Positions 15,036 through 23,348 of a stretch of DNA of 48,314 nt are shown here, piece by piece. This DNA comes from Oscillibacter sp. Its GTDB lineage: Bacteria > Bacillota > Clostridia > Oscillospirales > Oscillospiraceae. The stretch is from assembly GCA_017482345.1 (NCBI GenBank), contig JAFUNB010000012.1, forward strand, positions 1 to 48,314. Reading direction: 5' to 3'. The translations under genes were made by a program, and so were the position numbers. The stretch's first letter is position 1. Each line of letters begins with the position of its first letter. The notes beneath the pieces were generated by a model. It was given only the letters and a program-made list of their open reading frames with translations, was not told the origin of the DNA and made no database searches.

Positions 15036-15435
15036 GAGACAGCGTTTTTCCCCTCCGGCCGTGGGCGGCAGCTCACTGCTGGTGGTCTTTGCCGTGCTGT
15101 GTCTGACGGTGTTCGCTCTGCTGAGTCTGAGTACCGTGCAGGCCAACCGGCGGCTGGCGGAGACCTCGGCAGCGTCTGTGCAGGCGTATTACGAGGCGGA
15201 CTGCCGGGCGGAGGAGATCCTGGCCCAGCTGCGAAGCGGCCAGCGGCCGGAGGGCGTGTCTTCCGCCGGCAATGAGTATTGGTATACCTGTCCCATTTCG
15301 GACACCCAGTCCCTGCAGGTGCGGGTACGATTGGAAGATGCGGCGTGGACGGTCCTGCAGTGGCAGGCGGTCTCCACGGTGCAGTGGGAAGCGGATCAGG
15401 GACTGGATCTGTGGGACGGAGGTCCCACGACGTAA
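15028..15435 (+). CDS. Small pilus-cluster membrane protein (PilX/GspK-like)
   Basis: A 135-residue protein with a hydrophobic segment (GGSSLLVVFAVLCLTVFALL, about residues 13-32) followed by STVQANRRLAE and YYEADCRAEEILAQL. This resembles PilX/GspK-type minor pseudopilins that cap a pilus tip. The start at 15028 lies 9 bases after AGGAGG; the ATG at 15022 is too close to it. It overlaps the preceding gene by 8 bases. Function is inferred from context and weak similarity only. Confidence 0.6.
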   Translation: MRKRQRFSPPAVGGSSLLVVFAVLCLTVFALLSLSTVQANRRLAETSAASVQAYYEADCRAEEILAQLRSGQRPEGVSSAGNEYWYTCPISDTQSLQVRVRLEDAAWTVLQWQAVSTVQWEADQGLDLWDGGPTT

Positions 15436-15451
15436 AGAGAGGATTTCATTT

Positions 15452-16510
15452 ATGGCAGAATTGCTGGACTATTTGAAACGGGCGGTGGAGGATCAAGCCT
15501 CTGACCTGTTCATCGTGGCGGGCGGCCGCGTCAGTGAAAAGGCTGATGGCCACATCCGGGCCATCAGCGGGGAGAAGGTGTATCCCAAGGAGACGGAGCA
15601 GCTGATCACCGGCCTGTATACCATGGCCTCCCGTTCCATGGAGCAGTACCGCCAGACCGGCGACGACGATTTTTCCTTCGCCATTCCGGGCCTGGCCCGG
15701 TTCCGCGTGAATGCCTACCGGCAGCGCGGGTCTCTTGCGGCGGTGGTTCGTCTGGTGGCCTTTGACATTCCGGACTACCGGACGCTGCACATCCCGGAGG
15801 CGGTCATGGATCTGGCGGACGTTAGCCATGGCATGATCCTGGTGACCGGCACCGCCGGCAGCGGCAAGTCCACCACCCAGGCCTGTATCATCGACCGGAT
15901 CAACCGCACCCGGGAGGGCCATATCATCACGCTGGAGGATCCCATCGAATACCTCCACCGGGACCAGTGCAGCATCATCAGCCAGCGGGAGATCGCCATC
16001 GACACCTCGGACTATCTCTCCGCTCTGCGGGCCTGCCTGCGGCAGGCGCCGGATGTGATCCTGCTGGGCGAGATGCGGGACCACGAGACCATCCGCACCG
16101 CCATGACGGCAGCGGAGACCGGCCATCTGCTCATCGCCACCCTGCACACCAACGGCGCGGTCAACACCATCGACCGCATCATCGACTCCTTCCCGCCGGC
16201 TCAGCAGACCCAGATCCGTGTCCAGCTGAGCATGGTGTTGCACACGGTGGTGTCCCAGCGGCTCATTCCCGACCGGAATGGCGGACTGGTGCCGGCCTAT
16301 GAGATCATGCATACCACGCCGGCCATCCGCAGCATGATTCGGGACAGCAAGAGCCACCAGATCGACAACGCCATCGCGGCGGGCGCCGGAGACGGCATGT
16401 GCGCCATGGACCAGTCCATTGTGAACCTGTATCAGGAGGGGATCATCACCCGGGAGACGGCGCTGGCCTATGCGGACCACCCGGAGCAGATGCAGCGGCG
16501 TCTGGGATAA
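15452..16510 (+). CDS. pilT: PilT-like type IV pilus ATPase
   Basis: A 352-residue hexameric secretion ATPase of the PilT family. Walker A is GTAGSGKSTT (about residues 130-139), the Asp box has ITLEDPIEYLH (about 160), Walker B is DVILLGEMRD (about 200-209) and the His box is IATLHTNGAVNTIDRIID. The short N-terminal domain (ASDLFIVAGG...) is PilT-like rather than the long GspE/PilB type, so retraction or a dual role is suggested. It is the last gene of the cluster and the only motor seen in the window; no assembly ATPase or prepilin peptidase is nearby. A terminator follows. Confidence 0.9.
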   Translation: MAELLDYLKRAVEDQASDLFIVAGGRVSEKADGHIRAISGEKVYPKETEQLITGLYTMASRSMEQYRQTGDDDFSFAIPGLARFRVNAYRQRGSLAAVVRLVAFDIPDYRTLHIPEAVMDLADVSHGMILVTGTAGSGKSTTQACIIDRINRTREGHIITLEDPIEYLHRDQCSIISQREIAIDTSDYLSALRACLRQAPDVILLGEMRDHETIRTAMTAAETGHLLIATLHTNGAVNTIDRIIDSFPPAQQTQIRVQLSMVLHTVVSQRLIPDRNGGLVPAYEIMHTTPAIRSMIRDSKSHQIDNAIAAGAGDGMCAMDQSIVNLYQEGIITRETALAYADHPEQMQRRLG

Positions 16511-16524
16511 GCAAGCGGTAGTCA

Positions 16525-16556
16525 GAGGCCCGGACATCCGTCCGGGCCTCTTGTGT
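16525..16556 (+). terminator. Terminator of the pilus-like cluster
   Basis: GAGGCCCGGAC (16525-16535), loop ATCC, GTCCGGGCCTC (16540-16550), then TTGTGT, a weak T tract. Confidence 0.7.
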
Positions 16557-16579
16557 CAACAGGGAAAACGCAGTATAAT
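16551..16579 (+). promoter_or_regulatory. Promoter of sortase B/birA
   Basis: TTGTGT (16551-16556) and TATAAT (16574-16579), spacer 17. The -35 abuts the preceding terminator stem. Confidence 0.65.
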
Positions 16580-16616
16580 AAACTGGAAAATCGGTCCGAA
16601 AGGGGACATGACCCAT

Positions 16617-17453
16617 ATGAAGAAAACCATCCGAAAAATCCTGATCGTCGTGCTGGCGGCGGTGTTTATTGGCAGCATCGCCATGATGCTGCGTCAGAAC
16701 ATGCAGTATCGGCAGGGCGAGGAGGAATACGCCGAGGCGGAGAGTTTGGTGGAGCTGCCGGACTTCAGCCAGCTGCCTGCGCCCACGCCTACGGTGCCAG
16801 AGGAACAGGCACCGCAGGAGAGCGCGCCTGAAGAGGAAAAACCGGTGTATGTGGACCCCTACGCAGAGGTCCTGCGCAACATGGATTTCACCGCTCTGCG
16901 GGAGGTCAACAGCGACATCCTGGGCTGGATCGTCATTCCCGGCACGCCCATCTCCTATCCGCTGATCCAGGGAACGGATAACGACTACTATCTGAACCAC
17001 ACCTGGAAGAAGGCCAAAAGCGTGGTGGGCTCCATTTACATGGAGTGTCAGAACGACCCGGCTCTCACGGATTTCAACACCATCATTTACGGCCACCGGA
17101 TGAACAACGGCTCCATGTTTGCCTCCCTGAAATATTTCAAGGACAAGAGCTACTGGCAGCAGCACCCTTACGTGTATATCACCGATGACAACGGCAGCCA
17201 CACCTATGAGATCTTCGCCGCCTACGAGGTACCCATCGACGGCGATACCTACTACCTGGGCTTCCCGGCAGAGGACTCCCGGCAGGAGTTCATCGACTAC
17301 TGCCTGGGTCAGTCCGTGATCCAGACCGGCGTGGTGCCTCAGACCTATGACCGCATCCTGACCCTGTCCACCTGCACCGGCCGTGGACACGCCACCCGCT
17401 GGGTGGTGCAGGCCGTCATGCGTGGTGAGGCGCCGGCGGAGGAAGCTGCATGA
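16617..17453 (+). CDS. srtB: Class B sortase
   Basis: A 278-residue protein: N-terminal membrane anchor (about residues 8-26), a Pro/Glu-rich spacer (about 45-80) and a class B sortase domain. The catalytic residues are visible: His in IIYGHRMNNGSMF (about 159), Cys in LTLSTCTG (about 251) and Arg in ATRWVVQA (about 260). It would cleave sorting signals and attach proteins to the cell wall or pili; no sortase substrate is encoded in this window. The ATG at 16617 is preferred, since the alternative at 16608 lies only two bases after AAAGGGG. Its stop overlaps the birA start. Confidence 0.92.
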   Translation: MKKTIRKILIVVLAAVFIGSIAMMLRQNMQYRQGEEEYAEAESLVELPDFSQLPAPTPTVPEEQAPQESAPEEEKPVYVDPYAEVLRNMDFTALREVNSDILGWIVIPGTPISYPLIQGTDNDYYLNHTWKKAKSVVGSIYMECQNDPALTDFNTIIYGHRMNNGSMFASLKYFKDKSYWQQHPYVYITDDNGSHTYEIFAAYEVPIDGDTYYLGFPAEDSRQEFIDYCLGQSVIQTGVVPQTYDRILTLSTCTGRGHATRWVVQAVMRGEAPAEEAA

Positions 17454-18247
17454 ACGAACCGGTACTCAGACAGGGATTGGGCGGCGTGAAGCTCGTCGGC
17501 CGTACGCTGTGCTGCCTTGCGGAGATCGGCTCCACCAATGACTATGGCAAGCAGCTGGTATACAGCGGCGCGGAGAGCGGAACCGTGATCCTGGCGGACA
17601 GGCAGACGGCCGGACGCGGCCGGATGGACCGGCGGTTTCAGTCGCCTGCTGAAAAGGGAATTTACTTGACAGCCCTGCTTCGGCCGGAGCTTCCGCCGGA
17701 GCAGCTGGTCTGCGTGACTGCCATGGCCGGCATGGCCATTTGCGACGCGGTGGAGGCGGTTTGCGGTGTTCGACCCGGCCTGAAGTGGCCCAATGACCCG
17801 GTTTTGAATGGGAAAAAGCTGGGCGGTATCCTGACGGAGCTGGTGATAGAGCCGGAAAGCGGCCAGCCGTGGGTGATTCTTGGAATCGGGTTAAATGTAA
17901 AGCAAAATGAGTTTACACCAGATGTGGAGGCTATGGCCACCTCTCTGGAGCGGGAGGGCTTTGCTGTCACCCGGGAACAGGTGGCGGCGGCGTTGATCCG
18001 GGCGCTGGATGAAATGTATGCGGCATTGATTTCCGGCGACTGTGAGCCGTATCTCGCGGCCTACCGCCGGGGCTGTGTGAATCTGGGAAAGGCTGTGCGG
18101 CTGATCTCCGGCGGCAGGGAGGAGCCCGCTGTGGCCATCGGCATCGACGAGCAGTTTGGCCTGCTGGTGCGTCTGGCAGACGGGACGCAGACCGCTGTCC
18201 GCTCCGGCGAGGTCTCAGTCCGGGGCCTGTACGGGTACACAGATTAA
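17450..18247 (+). CDS. birA: Biotin--[acetyl-CoA-carboxylase] ligase, short form without HTH
   Basis: A 265-residue biotin protein ligase. It has GSTNDYGKQL (about residues 26-35), the biotinyl-AMP loop TAGRGRMDRRF (about 53-63), LKWPNDPVLNGKKLGGIL (about 110-127) and VILGIGLNV, then the C-terminal SH3-like domain (LISGGREEPAVAIGID...). The N-terminal DNA-binding domain of repressor-type BirA is missing, so it is a monofunctional enzyme that attaches biotin to carboxyl-carrier proteins. It is translationally coupled to sortase B by an ATGA overlap, with no evident functional link. Confidence 0.92.
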   Translation: MNEPVLRQGLGGVKLVGRTLCCLAEIGSTNDYGKQLVYSGAESGTVILADRQTAGRGRMDRRFQSPAEKGIYLTALLRPELPPEQLVCVTAMAGMAICDAVEAVCGVRPGLKWPNDPVLNGKKLGGILTELVIEPESGQPWVILGIGLNVKQNEFTPDVEAMATSLEREGFAVTREQVAAALIRALDEMYAALISGDCEPYLAAYRRGCVNLGKAVRLISGGREEPAVAIGIDEQFGLLVRLADGTQTAVRSGEVSVRGLYGYTD

Positions 18248-18256
18248 ACAGATCCG

Positions 18257-18284
18257 GAAGGCGGCGAGAGCCGCCTTCTTTTTT
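18257..18284 (+). terminator. Terminator of srtB-birA
   Basis: GAAGGCGGC (18257-18265), GAGA tetraloop, GCCGCCTTC (18270-18278), then six T. Confidence 0.92.
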
Positions 18285-18334
18285 GCATCTCGGACAGGAA
18301 CCTGCGAAAAGACGGAAAAATCAACAGTCTGCTC

Positions 18335-18363
18335 TTGACGGCTTGGCACGAAAACAGTATTAT
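18335..18363 (+). promoter_or_regulatory. Promoter of the zinc-ribbon/SH3 protein gene
   Basis: TTGACG (18335-18340) and TATTAT (18358-18363), spacer 17. Confidence 0.7.
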
Positions 18364-18399
18364 GTAAATTGGAGAGAAATTTTGAGAGGAGTACCGTCT

Positions 18400-19356
18400 A
18401 TGGCCATGAAACAGTGCCCCATCTGCGGAGAAAAATATTCCGATACATATAAAAAGTGTCCGTTCTGCGAGGAAGAAAAGGCGATACAGGAGGGAAAGCG
18501 CCTGCGCCGCAATACCCGCGGCGGCAAGCGGACCGCGCAGAAGTCTCCCAACCTGCTGACGCCCATGCTGGTCATTCTGATCCTCATCATGGCGGCGCTG
18601 CTGGTCTATCTGCTCTTCGGCGAGCGCTTCGCCAAGCTGCCCAGCATTGAAAAGCAGCCCCAGACGCCTGTGGAGGATGAGCAGCCCGAGCAGCCTGAGA
18701 TCCCCGATGAGCAGGAGCCTGTTCAGGGCGAGGAACCCGACGTGACTATGCCGGAGAATCCCGGTACCACCGAAACGCCCGGCACGACCACCACGCCCCA
18801 GACGCCTCCCGTTACCGCAAACGCCGAATATGAGGCCGCTGCCAAGCTGCCCAAGGGCCTGCGCCTGAGCACGGAGGACTTCACGCTGAAAAAGATCGGC
18901 GAGACGGCAACCATTCAGGTCTCCGGCGGCGGTGGCTCCTACCGCTGGTACAGCAAGGACATCGGCATTGCCTCTGTGGATCAGAACGGCACGGTGACCG
19001 CCGTTGCCAAGGGCAACACCACCGTTCTGGTGACGGACGGCAGCAAGATGGCGGAGTGCATCGTCCGCGTCAGCGGCATCGGCACCGTGACGCCCTCCAC
19101 CGGCACCACCACTCCCACTGAGAGCACCGGCTCCGGTCTGAAGGCCGGCGCGGCCAAGGTCGTCAACGCCGGCAGCGGCGTGCGTATCCGCTCCGGCCCC
19201 AGCACGGACCATGAGATCCTGGCCACCGTGAAGGATGGCGCAGACGTTCAGGTGGTAAAGAGTGCCGGCGGCGGCTGGTATGAGATCACCTTCTCCAACG
19301 TGGGCGGCGTGAAGACCACCGGCTACATGATGAGTGACTTCCTGCAGAACAAGTAA
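18400..19356 (+). CDS. Membrane protein with zinc ribbon, Ig-like (Big_2) and SH3b domains
   Basis: A 318-residue protein. In order: a zinc ribbon with two CxxC knuckles (CPICG...CPFCE, residues 6-26), a basic stretch, one membrane helix (about 51-72), a Pro/Glu/Thr-rich stalk (about 85-140), an Ig-like Big_2 domain (TATIQVSGGGG...GIASVDQNGTVTAVAKG, about 160-225) and a C-terminal bacterial SH3 domain (GSGVRIRSGPSTDHEILATV, about 255-318). The N-terminus should be cytoplasmic and the SH3 domain outside, where such domains bind peptidoglycan. It is probably a wall-sensing or wall-anchoring protein; the function is inferred. It is monocistronic with its own promoter and terminator, and the start follows GAGAGGA. 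Confidence 0.85.
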   Translation: MAMKQCPICGEKYSDTYKKCPFCEEEKAIQEGKRLRRNTRGGKRTAQKSPNLLTPMLVILILIMAALLVYLLFGERFAKLPSIEKQPQTPVEDEQPEQPEIPDEQEPVQGEEPDVTMPENPGTTETPGTTTTPQTPPVTANAEYEAAAKLPKGLRLSTEDFTLKKIGETATIQVSGGGGSYRWYSKDIGIASVDQNGTVTAVAKGNTTVLVTDGSKMAECIVRVSGIGTVTPSTGTTTPTESTGSGLKAGAAKVVNAGSGVRIRSGPSTDHEILATVKDGADVQVVKSAGGGWYEITFSNVGGVKTTGYMMSDFLQNK

Positions 19357-19368
19357 ACGGTGTTTTCC

Positions 19369-19402
19369 ATATCCCCGGATGCTTCGGCGTCCGGGGATAT
19401 TT
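19369..19402 (+). terminator. UUCG-capped terminator
   Basis: A 14-pair stem, ATATCCCCGGATGC (19369-19382) with GCGTCCGGGGATAT (19387-19400) including one G-U pair, closed by a TTCG tetraloop. Only TT follows, so release may be weak, but the hairpin is very stable. Confidence 0.75.
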
Positions 19403-19404
19403 CG

Positions 19405-19433
19405 TTGCATCGGGTATGAAAACATGGTATGAT
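19405..19433 (+). promoter_or_regulatory. Promoter of the ABC exporter operon
   Basis: TTGCAT (19405-19410) and TATGAT (19428-19433), spacer 17. Confidence 0.65.
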
Positions 19434-19476
19434 GATAAGCTGAACAGATATGTAGACCCGGAAGGAGGCGTGCTTT

Positions 19477-21228
19477 ATGACCACCCGGGAATTCCAGGAA
19501 AAATCCGCGCTGCAGATTTTCCTCACCTATTTCAAACCCCATCGGAAGCTGTTCATCATGGACCTGAGCTGTGCGCTGCTCATCTCCCTGATCGATCTGG
19601 CGTTCCCGTATGTCTCCCGCTGGTGCATGTACCAGCTGCTGCCCCAGAGCGCCTATCAGACCTTCTTCGTGGTCATGGCCATCGTGTTCGCGGCCTTTGC
19701 CCTGCGGGCGGCGCTGCACTATGTCATCGCCTACTGGGGCCACACCTTCGGAATTCTGGTGGAGGCGGATATCCGTCGGGACCTGTTCCGGCACATGCAG
19801 GAGCTGTCCTTTGACTATTACGACCGCAACCGCACCGGCCAGCTGATGAGTCGGCTGACCGCCGACCTGTTTGACATCACGGAGCTGGCACACCACGGCC
19901 CGGAGGATATCTTCATCTCCGGCGTCACCATTGTAGGCGCGCTGGCCATCATGTTCTCCATCCAGTGGCGGCTGGCGCTGGTCATCGCCATCATTCTGCC
20001 GGTGTTTTTTCTGGTGATCTGGTCTTGCCGCAAGTCTATGAGCGAGGCCTCCCGCCGGGTGAAGCAGCGGACGGCGGTCATCAACGCGGACATTGAATCC
20101 GGCCTCTCCGGCATCCGCACCGCCAAGGCCTTTGCCAATGAACAGGCGGAGCTGAAAAAGTTCGAGACCTCCAACGACAGCTTCAAGACCTCCAAGCGGG
20201 CCTTCCACAAGGCCATGGGCCGCTTCAACGCCGCCATGGAGTTCTTCATGACCATCCTGTCCGTGGCAGTCATTTCCGTGGGCGGTCTGCTGATCATGCA
20301 GGGCAAGATGGACACGGTGGATCTCATCACCTTCAGCCTGTATATCTCCACTTTCGTCACGCCCATCCGCAAGCTCTCCTCCTTCGCGGAGCTGTTTGCC
20401 AACGGCACCGCCGGCCTGTCCCGTTTTGTTGAGATCATGCGGGAGGAGCCTGCCCTGCAGGACGCGCCGGACGCCGCCGTTCTGGAGCGGGTGGAAGGCC
20501 GCATCGACGTGGATCACGTCAGCTTTGCCTACAAGCAGGCGCTGGACGTGCTGCACGATGTGGATCTGCACATCCGGCCCGGTGAGACCGTGGCGGTGGT
20601 GGGTCCCTCCGGCGGCGGAAAGTCCACCCTCTGCCAGCTGATCCCCCGGTTCTACGACGTCAGCGAGGGCGCCATCCGCATCGACGGACAGGACGTCCGC
20701 TCCGTTACCCAGGAATCCCTGCGGCAGAACGTGGGCGTGGTGCAGCAGGAGGTGTTCCTGTTTGCCGCCAGTATTCTGGAGAATATCCGCTACGGCCGTC
20801 CCACCGCCACGGAGGAAGATGTGGCGCAGGCGGCAAAGCTGGCGGAGATTTACGACGACATCATCGCCATGCCTGATGGCTTCAACACCTATGTGGGTGA
20901 ACGGGGCGCTCTGCTGTCCGGCGGACAGAAGCAGCGCATCTCCATCGCCCGCATCTTCCTGAAAAATCCCCCGGTGCTCATTCTGGACGAGGCCACCTCC
21001 GCACTGGACAGCGTGACGGAGGCGAAGCTGCAGGAGACCTTCGAAAAGCTCTCCCAGGGCCGCACCACCATCATCATCGCCCACCGGCTCTCCACCGTCC
21101 GCAACGCCGACCGCATCGCCGTGGTGGAGGAGGGCCGCATCGCCGAGCTGGGCAGCCACGAAGAACTGATGGCGAAGAACGGCGCCTACGCCCAGCTGGT
21201 GCGGACACAGGAGCTGCGCCATGGATAA
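19477..21228 (+). CDS. ABC exporter, fused permease and ATPase half-transporter
   Basis: A 583-residue half-transporter of the multidrug/lipid exporter type. Six membrane helices occupy about residues 20-310. The nucleotide-binding domain has Walker A GPSGGGKSTL (about 376-385), Q-loop VVQQEVFLFAA, signature LSGGQKQRISIAR (about 480-492), Walker B VLILDEATSALDS (about 500) and the H-loop IIIAHRLSTV. It must dimerise to work; no second half-transporter is next to it, so a homodimer is likely. The substrate is unknown. The start follows GGAAGGAGG, and the stop overlaps ylmH by 8 bases. Confidence 0.92.
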   Translation: MTTREFQEKSALQIFLTYFKPHRKLFIMDLSCALLISLIDLAFPYVSRWCMYQLLPQSAYQTFFVVMAIVFAAFALRAALHYVIAYWGHTFGILVEADIRRDLFRHMQELSFDYYDRNRTGQLMSRLTADLFDITELAHHGPEDIFISGVTIVGALAIMFSIQWRLALVIAIILPVFFLVIWSCRKSMSEASRRVKQRTAVINADIESGLSGIRTAKAFANEQAELKKFETSNDSFKTSKRAFHKAMGRFNAAMEFFMTILSVAVISVGGLLIMQGKMDTVDLITFSLYISTFVTPIRKLSSFAELFANGTAGLSRFVEIMREEPALQDAPDAAVLERVEGRIDVDHVSFAYKQALDVLHDVDLHIRPGETVAVVGPSGGGKSTLCQLIPRFYDVSEGAIRIDGQDVRSVTQESLRQNVGVVQQEVFLFAASILENIRYGRPTATEEDVAQAAKLAEIYDDIIAMPDGFNTYVGERGALLSGGQKQRISIARIFLKNPPVLILDEATSALDSVTEAKLQETFEKLSQGRTTIIIAHRLSTVRNADRIAVVEEGRIAELGSHEELMAKNGAYAQLVRTQELRHG

Positions 21229-22018
21229 GAGCAGACTGCTGGACCGCATCGGCGCGGAGGGGGATGACCGGCTGCTGCTGGCCAAGGTGCTGGACCGGGC
21301 CGAGCAGGCCCAGAGCCGCAACATCCCCGCAAATACAGACTTTTTAAGCCCCCAGCAGCAGGTGCTGGCACTGGATCTGCTGCGTCTGGCCGGCATCCCG
21401 GAGAGCGGCTATGTCCGCCTGGGCGGCTATGAGGGCGCGGAGCGCAATATCATTCTGTTCCTGCCGGACTGGCTGGACGCGGAGGCGGCGGAGACGCAAA
21501 GTCCCATCCGCATCCTGCGGGCCGCTTTCCGGGAGGAGGACAAGCTGAACCACCGGGATTTTCTCGGCAGCCTTATGGGCATGGGCATCGTCCGGGAGAA
21601 GCTGGGCGACATTCTGGTGAGCGCTGACAGCGCCGATCTCATGGTGCTGGAGAGCGTGGCGGACTTCCTGCGGCAGAGCTGGGACAGCGCGGGCCGCGCC
21701 CATCTGAAGGTCACGGAGATCGAGCCGTGGGAGCTGCGGGTGCCGGAAGTCCGGTGTCAGGAGGTGCGGGATACCGTTTCCTCCCTGCGGCTGGACGCCA
21801 TCGCCTCCACGGGTTTCCGCATGGCCCGGGGCAAGGCGGCGGAGCTGATCGCCTCCGGCCGGGTGCAGCTGAACTGGCGGGAGTGCACGAAGCCGGATAA
21901 GCTGCTGGTGCAGGGGGACACCGTCTCCGCCCGCGGCTTTGGAAAATTTGAATTGACGGAGGTTGGCGGACTGACGAAAAAGGGCCGCACCTCCATTACG
22001 CTGAAACGATATATTTGA
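21221..22018 (+). CDS. ylmH: YlmH-like S4-domain RNA-binding protein
   Basis: A 265-residue protein matching YlmH. The N-terminal two thirds form the conserved domain (LSPQQQVLALDLL...RILRAAFR...LNHRDFLGSLMGMGIVREKLGD), and residues about 185-245 form an S4 RNA-binding domain (LRLDAIASTGFRMARGKAAELIASGRVQLNW). In Firmicutes YlmH usually sits in the division cluster near divIVA and has been tied to ribosome-associated quality control and cell division. Here it is away from that cluster, overlapping an ABC exporter gene by 8 bases. The DUF896 gene follows after 18 bases. Confidence 0.85.
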   Translation: MDKSRLLDRIGAEGDDRLLLAKVLDRAEQAQSRNIPANTDFLSPQQQVLALDLLRLAGIPESGYVRLGGYEGAERNIILFLPDWLDAEAAETQSPIRILRAAFREEDKLNHRDFLGSLMGMGIVREKLGDILVSADSADLMVLESVADFLRQSWDSAGRAHLKVTEIEPWELRVPEVRCQEVRDTVSSLRLDAIASTGFRMARGKAAELIASGRVQLNWRECTKPDKLLVQGDTVSARGFGKFELTEVGGLTKKGRTSITLKRYI

Positions 22019-22036
22019 CAGGAGAGGGTAAACACT

Positions 22037-22243
22037 ATGGATCAGAAGAAGATCGACCGCATCAACGAACTGGCCCGCAAGGCCAAGACCGAGGGCCTGA
22101 CAGAGGCGGAAACTGTGGAGCGCGCCGCGCTGCGCCGGGAGTATATCGACGCTGTGGTGGGCAGTCTGAAGGGCAATCTGGACAACACCTACTATGTGGA
22201 TGAAAAGGGCAACAAGGAGAAGCTGAAGAAAAAGGGGGAGTGA
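22037..22243 (+). CDS. DUF896 (UPF0291, YnzC-like) protein
   Basis: A 68-residue protein with the family pattern KIDRINELARKAKTEGLT, then AALRREYIDAVVGSLKGNLDN (about residues 4-50). This forms a helical hairpin as in B. subtilis YnzC. The start follows GGAGAGGGT. The function of the family is not established. It lies between ylmH and the XpaC-like gene with no terminator, so all are probably co-transcribed. Confidence 0.85.
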   Translation: MDQKKIDRINELARKAKTEGLTEAETVERAALRREYIDAVVGSLKGNLDNTYYVDEKGNKEKLKKKGE

Positions 22244-22246
22244 CCC

Positions 22247-23335
22247 ATGGCTTCCGGAAAGAAGAGATCGGATTGGCGCTGGCCGCTGATTATCTTTTTG
22301 TTTTTCATTGGTGCTGCACCCTTAGCTGTGCTCCTGCTGGTTTTTACGCTGTTCGGAGACGATGAGGAAGAAAAGCAGCCGAAGAAACCGACAACGGCCA
22401 AACGGAAAAAACCGCTGGTGGTGAAAAAGACCCAGTGGAGGAAGATTCTGGGCGGCATTTTGGCATTCCTGGGGTTGTTTATGTGCGTGGAGCCCATCGA
22501 GTCCATGCTGTGGCTGCAGCAGATCAAGAGCTATTATGTGGAGGATCTGCTGGTGGCTCTGGCCTTCCTGGTGGGAGGCAGCGTCTTGCTGGGGCGGGGG
22601 ATCCTGATGGATCGCCGGCAGAAGCGGTTTGCCAAGTATCTGTCCGTCATGGGCGACCGGGAGGCCATTCCTGTGCAGGAGCTGGCACGCACGCTGGGAT
22701 ACTCACAGCGCCGGGTGGAGCAGGATCTGCATAAAATGATCGACAAGGGGTACTTCGGCGGCCAGGCCTACGTGAATGTGGAGCTGGGCTGCCTGTTCCG
22801 CAGCGGCAGCGCCGGCGCGGAGTACCACCGCCAGCAGGAGGAACAGGCCAAGCGTGCCCGTGAACAGGCTGCCGCGGAAGCGGAGGGTGAATACGCGAAG
22901 GTCCTGCGGGATATCCGTCAGGCCAACGACCGCATTGCCGATCCTGTCCTCTCCGCCAAGATCGACCGGCTGGAGGAGATCACCGCCAGAATTTTCAAGA
23001 TCGTGGAAGAGGATCCCAAAAAGAAAAACCGCATCGACCGTTTCCTGAATTACTACTTACCCACCACCCAGAAGCTGCTGGACTCCTATGCGGAGTTTGA
23101 AGCCGCCGGCGTGGAGGGCGAGAACCTGCGGCAGGCGAAAAGCCGCATCGAATCCACCATGGATTCCATCGTCCGCGGCTTTGAGCATCAGCTGGACCAG
23201 CTATATAAGACGGACGCCATGGACGTGGACAGCGACATCCGGGTCATGGAGCAGATGCTCCGGCGGGACACCGCCTCCGCCGACCGGGACTTTGATCTGG
23301 GCGGCACTGCGGTGCAGCAGGCGGAAGAACAGTGA
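22247..23335 (+). CDS. XpaC-like membrane protein (5-bromo-4-chloroindolyl phosphate hydrolysis family)
   Basis: A 362-residue protein. Three hydrophobic segments (about residues 11-32, 66-84 and 96-118) lead into a winged-helix-like part (IPVQELARTLGYSQRRVEQDLHKMIDKGYF, about 140-170). A charged coiled coil follows (HRQQEEQAKRAREQAAAEAEGEY), and the XpaC-family C-terminal domain ends it (KKKNRIDRFLNYYLPTTQKLLDSYAEFE). XpaC is usually next to telA (toxic anion resistance); no telA is present here. The helix-turn-helix next to membrane helices suggests a regulatory or scaffold role, not a hydrolase. The start follows GGGGGAG, 3 bases after the DUF896 stop. Confidence 0.75.
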   Translation: MASGKKRSDWRWPLIIFLFFIGAAPLAVLLLVFTLFGDDEEEKQPKKPTTAKRKKPLVVKKTQWRKILGGILAFLGLFMCVEPIESMLWLQQIKSYYVEDLLVALAFLVGGSVLLGRGILMDRRQKRFAKYLSVMGDREAIPVQELARTLGYSQRRVEQDLHKMIDKGYFGGQAYVNVELGCLFRSGSAGAEYHRQQEEQAKRAREQAAAEAEGEYAKVLRDIRQANDRIADPVLSAKIDRLEEITARIFKIVEEDPKKKNRIDRFLNYYLPTTQKLLDSYAEFEAAGVEGENLRQAKSRIESTMDSIVRGFEHQLDQLYKTDAMDVDSDIRVMEQMLRRDTASADRDFDLGGTAVQQAEEQ

Positions 23336-23348
23336 AAGGAACAATCAT

